From assembly GCF_000428045.1 (NCBI RefSeq), contig NZ_ATZE01000001.1, positions 124,265 through 188,264 on the forward strand: a stretch of DNA of 64,000 nucleotides, in the 5' to 3' direction. Below, in pieces: positions 26,036 to 33,251 of this stretch; the stretch's first letter is position 1; each line of letters starts with the position of its first letter. A program made the translations under genes and the position numbers. This DNA comes from Sedimenticola selenatireducens DSM 17993 (lineage in GTDB: Bacteria; Pseudomonadota; Gammaproteobacteria; Chromatiales; Chromatiaceae). Under the pieces are notes generated by a model. The model was given only the letters and a program-made list of their open reading frames with translations. It was not told where the DNA came from and ran no database searches.

Positions 26036-26440
26036 ATGTCAAATAACGAAAGTCAAAAGTATTTCGATCTTCACACCAGCGGCATCGGGTATCTCAACCG
26101 TGTCCGTGAGGTGACACCGAAAGAGGGTACCCCCTTCCTCAGCGTCACCATCGCTGCACTTCGGGGCAGCGTCGACAACGCCCAGTACACGCACTTCGAG
26201 TGTCGCGTGTCCGGTATCCAGGCGCAGAAAGTCATGCGCCAGGTTCAGCCGGCGCTCGAGGGCAAATTGAAGGTGCTCATCGGGTTCACACTCAGTGACC
26301 TGTATGCGGAGTCCTTCATCTTTAAGAGCGGGGAAAAAGCCGGAGAGACCGGTGTCAGTCTCAAGGCCCGACTGTTGCGTGTGTCATGGGCCAAGGTCGA
26401 CGGTCAGCCGTTCTATAAGGACCAGGAACACGCTGCGTAA
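26036..26440 (+). CDS. DUF3577 / STY4534-family ICE protein
   Basis: A 134-residue protein recognised by YFDLHTSGIGYLNRVREVTPKEGTPFLSVTIAALRGSVDNAQYTHFECRVSG. The family is a standard part of PFGI-1-type ICEs; the beta-rich layout suggests an OB-fold, and an ssDNA-binding role has been guessed, not shown. ATG 26036 has GGAG upstream, just after the hairpin leader. The gene stands alone with its own leader. Confidence 0.85.
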   Translation: MSNNESQKYFDLHTSGIGYLNRVREVTPKEGTPFLSVTIAALRGSVDNAQYTHFECRVSGIQAQKVMRQVQPALEGKLKVLIGFTLSDLYAESFIFKSGEKAGETGVSLKARLLRVSWAKVDGQPFYKDQEHAA

Positions 26441-26450
26441 CTTCACACCC

Positions 26451-26503
26451 GCCGGATAACTTATCCGGCCCACTTCCACCCCTGGGGGATCACTCCCCCC
26501 GGG
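26451..26503 (+). promoter_or_regulatory. Hairpin leader of radC
   Basis: A 9-bp near-perfect palindrome (26451-26469) is followed by a GC-rich hairpin (CCCTGGGGGA 26480-26489 with 26494-26503). A third, weaker repeat (CTGATC/GATCAG) brackets the ribosome site. Same style as the leaders of the two neighbouring genes. Confidence 0.55.
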
Positions 26504-26536
26504 ACTGATCTTCCCTTCATTTCGAGGAGATCAGTC

Positions 26537-27052
26537 ATGACAACCACGGCATCAACCGTAACGAAGAGAACGAAAGACCGTTTCGATGGTTTTTCGTTAT
26601 CTGAACTCAACGACGCGGAGAAGCAGTCACTCAAGGCATTGGCGCTGACCCTGCTAGCAGAGCAGCACCAGCCGGGAAAGGCGCTGACCAGCCCGGAGGA
26701 GACGCGCAGTTATCTGCGTCTGCGACTGGCTGAATACAAGAACGAGGTGTTCGGATGTCTGTTTCTTACAAACCGCCATCGGATCATCAAGGTCGCCGAG
26801 TTGTTTCACGGCACCATCGATGGCGCTTCGGTTCATCCACGGGTCGTGGTGCAGCAGGCGCTCGAGCTCAATGCCGCCGCGATCATTTTTTACCACAACC
26901 ACCCCTCCGGCGTGGCTGAACCCAGTCATGCAGACGAGGCGATTACCCGTCGGTTGAAAGAAGCCCTTGCACTGGTTGACGTGCGGGTGCTCGACCACTT
27001 GGTCGTCACCGCCGGTGAAAGTATCTCGTTCGCAGATCGGGGGCTCATTTAA
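26537..27052 (+). CDS. RadC-family JAB-domain protein
   Basis: A 171-residue RadC-like protein with the MPN/JAMM domain: E in KNEVFGCLFLTNRHRII, then the metal site FYHNHPSGVAEPSHADE. Members are common on plasmids, ICEs and phages; the enzymatic role is unresolved despite the name DNA repair protein. It lacks the helix-hairpin-helix N-terminus of chromosomal RadC, which is normal for mobile-element versions. AGGAGA before ATG 26537 is a good ribosome site. Confidence 0.9.
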   Translation: MTTTASTVTKRTKDRFDGFSLSELNDAEKQSLKALALTLLAEQHQPGKALTSPEETRSYLRLRLAEYKNEVFGCLFLTNRHRIIKVAELFHGTIDGASVHPRVVVQQALELNAAAIIFYHNHPSGVAEPSHADEAITRRLKEALALVDVRVLDHLVVTAGESISFADRGLI

Positions 27053-27074
27053 CGGTTCGATAGTTTTTCACAAA

Positions 27075-27108
27075 CCCTGTCGGGAAAGCATTCTCTTTCC
27101 CGGTAGGG
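27075..27108 (+). promoter_or_regulatory. Hairpin leader of the DUF6573 gene
   Basis: Inner stem CGGGAAAG 27081-27088 with 27095-27102, outer stem CCCT/AGGG at 27075 and 27105, loop of six bases. Third consecutive gene with such a leader. Confidence 0.55.
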
Positions 27109-27149
27109 AAGGGAGTGTGACTCGGCATCTTTCCAAAAGGAGAATAACA

Positions 27150-27593
27150 ATGTCCAATGCTTCAACAGATTACACTGAGGAATCTTTTTTCGGTGAAGTC
27201 ATCTCCACCTATACCCGTGCCCAGGCCATCGAAGATGGTGTACTGATCGATGCGGGTCCGATAGCAAAGGAACTTGGGTTCAAGTTTCCGGTTGCTATGA
27301 CAGCTGCTGTCTGGGCCGACTGTGTCGCCTGGACCGACAGCGACAGTCAGAAAATGCCTTTTCAGGATCAGTCCGGAAGGCTGTACGACGTGCTGTTCAT
27401 GGCGGCCTTTGCCATTCAAACCAGTGAGGAATCCAGTGATCGGCTCCTATACGGAATGCTCCGGTATGAGCTCTACCGGGTCCCGCGTGATGGGTTTTCT
27501 ACCGAGGCAAAGCCGGTAACGCTGAAACTGATCATCGGTCCCGGTGATCATGGTGAACCGGTCATAACTGTCTTGCTTCTTACAGAGGACTGA
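27150..27593 (+). CDS. DUF6573-family protein
   Basis: A 147-residue protein starting MSNASTDYTEESFFGEVISTYTRAQAIEDGVLIDAG, the recognisable opening of the DUF6573 family, widespread on plasmids and ICEs. No catalytic motif is visible; function unknown. AAGGAGA is positioned correctly before ATG 27150. The IS1111-type element is inserted only about 30 bp after the stop, so this is the last intact gene of the maintenance module. Confidence 0.78.
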   Translation: MSNASTDYTEESFFGEVISTYTRAQAIEDGVLIDAGPIAKELGFKFPVAMTAAVWADCVAWTDSDSQKMPFQDQSGRLYDVLFMAAFAIQTSEESSDRLLYGMLRYELYRVPRDGFSTEAKPVTLKLIIGPGDHGEPVITVLLLTED

Positions 27594-27721
27594 AAACAGC
27601 CGGAATCTTCCGGCATCTTGCCCCTTGCCGCTTGATGATATGGACCCATCCCGCTTCCTCGGAGGCTTTCGGTAAACCACAATAGGTTTAGGAAGCTTTT
27701 CGGTGAAGCGGGAGGTCTACG

Positions 27722-28750
27722 ATGAACATTACGACGATTGGTTTGGATATTGCGAAGAACGTGTTTCATCTGGTGGGTACAACAAGCAGCGGTGAGCAGG
27801 AGTTCAAGAAACGCCTTAAACGATCTGAGGTATTGCAGTATTTTGCCAACCTTCCTGTGTGCCTGGTTGCCATCGAAGCATGTGGCGGCGCGCATTATTG
27901 GTCTCGCCAGTTCAGCCATATGGGCCATGAGGTACGACTAATTAATCCGAAGTTTGTGAAACCATATCTGCGTAGTCAAAAGAACGACTATAACGATGCC
28001 GGTGCTTTATGCGAGGCGGTTATACAACCACGTATGCGTTTCGTGCCGACGAAAAGTGAGGCGCAGCAAGATATGCAGGTATTGCATCGCAGGCGTGAAG
28101 GCCTGGTGAAGGATCGAACGGCGCTAGTGAACCGGGCACGCGGTCTTCTGGCGGAACAGGGGCTGGTTATGCCGAAGGGGATCGGTATTTTCCGCAGACA
28201 GTTACCCTATTTGCTCGAAGATGCTGAAAATGGGATCTCCGATCTGCTTCGCGAAGTGCTTTCGGAGACCAGGGAACAATTGCTGGATCTGGAACAGCGA
28301 ATCAATTGGTATGCACAGCGTTTGGAATCTGTCTGTCGAACTGATGAAGCGTGTCAGCGCTTGGACGAGATACCTGGTTTCGGTGCTATTGTCTCCACGG
28401 CGTTAGTGGCAGCGGTGGGCGATGCCCGAGTATTCAAGAATGGTCGTGGTCTGTCAGCTTGGATGGGGTTAGTGCCGCGGCAGTATTCCACTGGTGGTAA
28501 ACCGCGTCTTCTGGGAATCACCAAGGCCGGAGATCGGCGTTTACGGGCCATGATTATCCACGGGGCTCGCACCGTGGCGAGCTACGCGAAGCACAAAGAG
28601 GATCCACTCAGCTTGTGGATCCGAGGAATTCAGGCCAGGAGCGGATCCAATGTAGCGTCCGTAGCTTTGGCCAACAAATTGGTGCGTATTGCCTGGGTTG
28701 TCTTGAGCCGAGGTGAGCATTATCGGCCGGCATCAATAACCAGAATTTGA
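27722..28750 (+). CDS. IS110-family (IS1111 group) transposase
   Basis: A 342-residue DEDD transposase/recombinase. N-terminal RuvC-like domain: ITTIGLDIAKNVFHLVG (first Asp), LVAIEACGGAHYWSR (Glu), RSQKNDYNDAGALCEAV (Asp pair). C-terminal Tnp20 domain: LDEIPGFGAIVSTALVAAVGDARVFKNGRGLSAWMGLVPRQYSTGGK, with the candidate serine nucleophile region. Full length with no frameshift, so probably active. These enzymes use an element-encoded bridge RNA for target choice. Confidence 0.95.
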   Translation: MNITTIGLDIAKNVFHLVGTTSSGEQEFKKRLKRSEVLQYFANLPVCLVAIEACGGAHYWSRQFSHMGHEVRLINPKFVKPYLRSQKNDYNDAGALCEAVIQPRMRFVPTKSEAQQDMQVLHRRREGLVKDRTALVNRARGLLAEQGLVMPKGIGIFRRQLPYLLEDAENGISDLLREVLSETREQLLDLEQRINWYAQRLESVCRTDEACQRLDEIPGFGAIVSTALVAAVGDARVFKNGRGLSAWMGLVPRQYSTGGKPRLLGITKAGDRRLRAMIIHGARTVASYAKHKEDPLSLWIRGIQARSGSNVASVALANKLVRIAWVVLSRGEHYRPASITRI

Positions 28751-29030
28751 GGCAGCAGGAGAAAGAGTTTACAGGTGGCCTTCAATTTGATTGCGAAGAC
28801 TTTTTATGACGTGATGACAAAACAGAACACCGGCGTATCGAGAACCTGCTTTAACCCAAGGCTTTTTAAAGCCGTCCGCTTGATAAGGGCGATGCGCGCG
28901 GAAATCATCATGGCCAGAGGCAAAAGAATGCCTCACAAGTAGGCCGAATATATGGAAGCAATTCTGTCCCTGTCATCGGCAAAAAAGGTCTTGCAATGCG
29001 GGAAGGGTCCATATATGGGTTAAAGCGGCA
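28751..29030 (+). ncRNA. Candidate bridge/seek RNA region of the IS1111-type element
   Basis: The 280-bp right end has no reading frame of note and contains small hairpins (for example GGCTTT-tt-AAAGCC at 28860-28873). In IS1111-group elements the guide (bridge or seek) RNA is encoded in the right non-coding end, matching the asymmetry here. The RNA boundaries and loops were not folded, so this is positional inference. Confidence 0.4.
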
Positions 29031-29183
29031 CTCCCTCCTTCTTGCAGTTCTCAAAAACGGGTACTTCCTGCGATTCTTTCAGTATGCGAGTATCCTTGAT
29101 AGGAAGTCATCTGGATACGATACAAACTATCCTTGACAAATCTCTTTCTGAGACAATAGGAGTGGCAACAAAGGAATTGGTAT

Positions 29184-29214
29184 ACGGACCGAGCTGTCCG
29201 TTTATTTTATTTTT
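29184..29214 (+). terminator. Hairpin plus T-rich tail before the NYN gene
   Basis: ACGGAC (29184-29189) pairs with GTCCGT (29196-29201), followed by a T-rich tail. It lies 20 bp before the next start codon and could end transcription coming from the IS element. The rest of 29031-29233 shows only a TTGACA (29133) as a possible -35 box. Confidence 0.45.
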
Positions 29215-29233
29215 AAAGTAGGGAGAGCACTCC

Positions 29234-30052
29234 ATGGTAAGCCCCAGGCTTGTAGCAAAAATAGAAGCAGAAGAGCCATCACTCCGCCTGGCGGTACTCA
29301 TTGATGCAGACAACGCCCAGGCAGCGGTAATCGAAGGACTTCTTGCAGAAATCGCGAGGTTCGGCGAAGCAACTGTAAAGCGGATATATGGAGACTTTAC
29401 ATCACCAGCAAGTTCGCAATGGAAGAAGGTTCTGAACAAACATGCCATCAAGCCGGTACAACAATTTGCCTATACGACCGGTAAAAATGCCACGGATAGC
29501 ACGCTCATTATCGATGCGATGGATCTGTTGTACACGAGGCGCTTTGATGGATTTTGCCTGGTATCAAGCGATAGCGATTTCACAGGATTGGCGCTTCGTA
29601 TACGGGAGGAAGGGCTCACTGTTCTGGGTTTTGGCGAGCAGAAAACTCCTGATGCTTTTCGGAATGCTTGTCACAAATTTATCTTTACTGAAGTGCTTCG
29701 GCCACTTCCCTCAGAAAATACCCAATTAAAGTCTACCAAGAAGGGAACTACTTCAAAGCCTGCTCCGTCCACATCATCCCCTGAAACAGCTGCCAGCAAG
29801 GAAATGCCAACCAAGGAATTTCCGCGCGAGTTTATTCTTCAAGCACTTGAGCAGGCAAGTGATGATGCCGGATGGGCGAATCTTGGAACCTTCGGAAGCT
29901 ACCTGACAAAATTGCAACCGGACTTTGACGCACGGCTCTATGGTTTCAAAAAACTCAGTGAACTCGTGGCGGCGAAAACCGATATCTTTTGTATCGAGAA
30001 AAGGAAGGTGAATGGTTCAGATGCGAAGGTGTTGTACGTGCGCGCCAAGTAG
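29234..30052 (+). CDS. NYN-domain protein with C-terminal LOTUS/OST-HTH domain
   Basis: A 272-residue protein. N-terminal NYN (PIN-like RNase) domain: RLAVLIDADNAQAA (first Asp), FGEATVKRIYGDF, NATDSTLIIDAMDLLYTRRFDGFCLVSSDSDFTGLALRIREEG with the conserved acidic residues. A Ser/Thr/Lys-rich linker (about 165-195) leads to a LOTUS domain (FILQALEQASDDAGWANLGTFGSYLTKLQPDFDARLYGFKKLSELV). The family resembles limkain/MARF1-type RNA-directed proteins. It is probably an RNA-targeting nuclease; its place among ICE cargo hints at defence or stress. Start ATG 29234 has GGGAGAG upstream. Confidence 0.85.
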   Translation: MVSPRLVAKIEAEEPSLRLAVLIDADNAQAAVIEGLLAEIARFGEATVKRIYGDFTSPASSQWKKVLNKHAIKPVQQFAYTTGKNATDSTLIIDAMDLLYTRRFDGFCLVSSDSDFTGLALRIREEGLTVLGFGEQKTPDAFRNACHKFIFTEVLRPLPSENTQLKSTKKGTTSKPAPSTSSPETAASKEMPTKEFPREFILQALEQASDDAGWANLGTFGSYLTKLQPDFDARLYGFKKLSELVAAKTDIFCIEKRKVNGSDAKVLYVRAK

Positions 30053-30138
30053 CATTCTAAAATGATCAGCACCAAATTTAGAAATCGTTCGGCGTCTGCC
30101 GGGCGGTTGATTCTCAGAAAGGACAGAAACATTTCGGA

Positions 30139-30705
30139 TTGCCGGTGAAACAGATAACGAAACGAGATTGGGGTCCCGTTGCAATGATTGTCGGAGTCGC
30201 AGTATTCATCGTGACTGTTATCGCGCTTCATTTGCTCCAGTCTGGCTATGACCCACGGCACCAATTAGTGAGTGAGCTGGCCCTTGGGAAATATGGATGG
30301 GCAATGTTTGTGGCATTTTCAGGTCTTGCTGTGGCTGTATTTGGCGTGCAAGCGGCAATAGCGGACCACAGCGCCGCGTGGGGCTATCGGGTATTGTTGA
30401 GCATCGCGGCGGTACTGTTCTTGACAGCCGGCGTTTTTCCTTTGGGAGATACTTCAACAATACATATTGGCGCCATCACGCTGGCCTTCGTACTCTCTGT
30501 CCTGGCCATGTATCTGTTTCCTTCGAGCGCAGGCGGCGCATCCATCGCTGCTCCGCCGATAATATCCTGGACATTGGCCGCCGGGGTTGCTGCAAGTGTT
30601 GCTCTGGGGAACGTAATACCGATTGGAATTGCGCAACGCCTTGCTGCCGCTTGCTTGTTGTTATGGTTGGCCATTCTATCCTCGCGACTGCTGCGGCGAT
30701 CGTGA
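30139..30705 (+). CDS. DUF998-family membrane protein
   Basis: A 188-residue protein with about six hydrophobic segments. The opening VAMIVGVAVFIVTVIALHLLQSGYDPRHQLVSELALGKYGWAM is the DUF998 signature (the D-P-R..VSELALG part in particular). Function unknown. The start is TTG 30139 or GTG 30145, neither with a good ribosome site. It is convergent with the HSP90-like gene; the gap 30706-30931 contains no gene. Confidence 0.75.
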   Translation: MPVKQITKRDWGPVAMIVGVAVFIVTVIALHLLQSGYDPRHQLVSELALGKYGWAMFVAFSGLAVAVFGVQAAIADHSAAWGYRVLLSIAAVLFLTAGVFPLGDTSTIHIGAITLAFVLSVLAMYLFPSSAGGASIAAPPIISWTLAAGVAASVALGNVIPIGIAQRLAAACLLLWLAILSSRLLRRS

Positions 30706-30931
30706 AGGAGGGTGTCAAATCCATTGTGAGGTTCTTACAGTGCTGGCGTCCGGTAGTCGACCGGAGCTGCCGTTGGGATTCAGGCTGGGCAATGACTGCT
30801 ATGGGCTGGTCACCGGTCGTAGATCAGAAATCTCGCCGAACGACCGCTTTTGATTTCCTGACTGGCAAACTAAGGAAACTTTCTAGCTTGTCGAACATAG
30901 TCGCTTTTGAAACTCGTCGCATGACAGCGAA

Positions 30932-33238
30932 TTAGATGCCATCACGACTAACGCCAAGGATTTGGTGACGAACGGTAAATTTCAATGTTGTATCCGTTGG
31001 CACCATGTGTGGCTCAAACTCCATGGGGATCGGAAGGAATACGTTGTTCCTGAGCACGAGCGGTTTCGTTTCGAGAGTCTTGGTGCCGGATCTACAGTGT
31101 CCTGCACGCTCGCCTAGAACTTCCTCGAACTGAATGTCGTAATAGACGACGGCAGACCCGGCGCTGTAGAAGAGGTAACCTGCTCGGTGCCCGCCCCAGG
31201 AGAAATCAGTTGTTGGATTGCGTTCCAAAAACACCCGTCGATAAAGGACGTGGGCGTCCCGTGTTAGAGCAATGTAATACCTAGACAACCCAAGTTGAAT
31301 CTGGACCTGAGAGGCATCAAGAATTTTCGCGTCAACATCGGTCTCGATAAGCAGTTCCTCAAGCTCGCGTCGAGTCTCTTCCGGTGATTTGCCCGCAGAC
31401 TGCTCGACCACGCGGTCCACTTGTTCTTTGACCGATGCCACGTCTCGCCGCCCTACCGATGTCGGCCTCGGGTTTCCAGGGCGTCTTGCCCCAAACACCG
31501 CAGCAACATCCTCAGGAGACATGTTTGTTATTGCCGCCAGTTGCTGAATCCTGCCAACATCACTGGGATCAATCTCGAAGTATTCAACCGTTGACTGGAG
31601 CTTTCGCAACAAAGAGTCAAAATCCCGCTTCCGAAGGTCCGGGAACGCCGACTCAAGATGTGGCAAGACCGCATCGCGAATAAATATGTCGAATACTGCG
31701 TCGAATGACAGCGATTCTCGGAGTTCAACCAAGCGTGAAATCTGCGGATGTTGGAAATCAACAAATAGAACACGTTCGGTATTCTTTGCAGATGGAGGCG
31801 TCCATAGCATGGCATTGTGTGACAGCTCTCCGGCTCGAACGAATAACCCGTCGATCAGGAACTGGCTTCGAAGCCGTTCGTGGAGTTGGTACTTGAGTGC
31901 CGTTTCAGAAAATGTAAGGTCGCTCACAGTGCGAATGCACGTAACTCGGTCCTCAAGTGGAGACGCCTTACACAGCTGCTGCAGATAATTGCGTTCCACT
32001 TTTTGTCTGTGTCCGTCGGACGACAAGAGCACGACTGATTTGTTCTGTTCGTTGTAGGCTTGTATGATCGATTGATCATGACCGTCTCGAGCAAAGAAGA
32101 CGCTACCCTGAGTTGCTCCTGTAAAGGAATCCAATCGCGCACGAACGCTTCGTCCAAAGACACGAACCGTGGCTGGTCCAGCAAGATCCCACCTGCCGTA
32201 TTGTACGAGGTAGCGATAGAACGACGAGAACCTCTCTGGAAGCCCAGCTGCCTCCGATATGTGGGTAGCAAGTCCACCCTCAATTGCAGCGAGAAGATTT
32301 TGAACTAATGAACGGCTTTCGTCGGTAACTGCTTCCCGTCCAGCAGTGGGTCGTAGCACTGAACTGTTGATGACCCCGCCGAGACCAAACACGGTTGTGA
32401 CAGGAACATTGGCAAGCATAAATCCGTGCTGATAGGCCGACACGACTCCCAGCGACGTCGAAAACACGGCGGAAACGTCGGTGTCAATGCCATTCCATTT
32501 CAATCGGTCTACTTGTACTTCAGCTTGACCATTCTGCATCGCTCGGATGTACACACGAGCCTCTATCGGACCGGAGCTGATGTCGCGTTCGGCACCGTCG
32601 ATTCGCTTAACCGATGGAAACGCTTGCTGGCTCAAAAGGTCACTGCCAACGACTACGGGAACGCTGAGGAATTGAACAATCGGAGTCAGATATTCCTTAA
32701 CCTGGTTGACCGAGATCGGTTCGAGAAGAGTGCCGGTTACAGTAGTTCCGGGCTCGACCGTCGAAGGTCCGTTTTCATAAAATACGCAGTTCTCTTTCGC
32801 CGAAAGCTGCGACCGTTCCGCGAAGCTAAGCACCGGTGATTCGGCGGAGTGCGGCCGAGTCAACACCTCCAGCCGGGAACAGACACCAAAGTTTGCCATG
32901 CCACCTATGCCGAAAGTCCCAACGACTCCTGCCGACTTTGCTTCAGACGTATGCTTTCCGCTCTTGCCGATACTCCAAAAGAACTGACTTAAATCGTCTC
33001 GGGACATTCCAATTCCCGTATCGGAAATAGAAAGCCGGTTTCTATCTACGGAAATCAGTATTTGATGCTCCCGCGAGATATCATTGGATTGGTCCCGGAA
33101 TACTTGTACCCGAATCGCGTCGAACGCGTTCTGGACATTCTCACGGAGAAATGCAAATGGCGATGTGTAAATCTCCCGCGCCAGAATTGGAAGTATTCGC
33201 TCTAGATCGACCTCGATCGGATGGGATTCGCCGCTCAT
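30932..33238 (-). CDS. HSP90-like (GHKL) ATPase of a putative defence operon
   Basis: A 768-residue protein with an HSP90/HtpG-type N-terminal ATPase domain: the N-box AFLRENVQNAFDAIRVQ, the G1 box LSISDTGIGMSRDDLSQFFWSIGKSG, and the lid/G2 region GVVGTFGIGGMANFGVC are all intact, so ATP binding is expected. The remaining 600 residues do not resemble HtpG middle and dimer domains beyond a general layout and are unrecognised. I start at 33238 (MSGESHPIEVDLERILPIL), because GGAGGAG lies just upstream and the alternative start at 33286 overlaps the preceding gene. It follows the phosphorylase-domain gene by 13 bp, so the two are co-transcribed. Likely a sensor or regulator paired with that effector. 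Confidence 0.82.
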   Translation of the reverse strand: MSGESHPIEVDLERILPILAREIYTSPFAFLRENVQNAFDAIRVQVFRDQSNDISREHQILISVDRNRLSISDTGIGMSRDDLSQFFWSIGKSGKHTSEAKSAGVVGTFGIGGMANFGVCSRLEVLTRPHSAESPVLSFAERSQLSAKENCVFYENGPSTVEPGTTVTGTLLEPISVNQVKEYLTPIVQFLSVPVVVGSDLLSQQAFPSVKRIDGAERDISSGPIEARVYIRAMQNGQAEVQVDRLKWNGIDTDVSAVFSTSLGVVSAYQHGFMLANVPVTTVFGLGGVINSSVLRPTAGREAVTDESRSLVQNLLAAIEGGLATHISEAAGLPERFSSFYRYLVQYGRWDLAGPATVRVFGRSVRARLDSFTGATQGSVFFARDGHDQSIIQAYNEQNKSVVLLSSDGHRQKVERNYLQQLCKASPLEDRVTCIRTVSDLTFSETALKYQLHERLRSQFLIDGLFVRAGELSHNAMLWTPPSAKNTERVLFVDFQHPQISRLVELRESLSFDAVFDIFIRDAVLPHLESAFPDLRKRDFDSLLRKLQSTVEYFEIDPSDVGRIQQLAAITNMSPEDVAAVFGARRPGNPRPTSVGRRDVASVKEQVDRVVEQSAGKSPEETRRELEELLIETDVDAKILDASQVQIQLGLSRYYIALTRDAHVLYRRVFLERNPTTDFSWGGHRAGYLFYSAGSAVVYYDIQFEEVLGERAGHCRSGTKTLETKPLVLRNNVFLPIPMEFEPHMVPTDTTLKFTVRHQILGVSRDGI

Positions 33239-33251
33239 AACTCTCCTCCGC

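Larger units (their letters stand above)
27626..29030 (+). mobile_element. IS110-family element, IS1111 group
   Basis: About 1.4 kb. Sub-terminal inverted repeats ATATGGACCCATCCCGC (27638-27654) and its 16/17 inverse at 28998-29014 flank the transposase; a further outer match TGCCGCTT/AAGCGGCA (27626-27633, 29023-29030) may be part of the element or of the target. Sub-terminal repeats are the mark of the IS1111 group. The left non-coding end is short (about 95 bp), the right one long (280 bp). Confidence 0.85.

Noticed and set aside
30297..30935. 212-residue forward frame overlapping the DUF998 gene
   Set aside because: Cysteine- and arginine-rich translation of another frame; DUF998 frame is clearly the real one.
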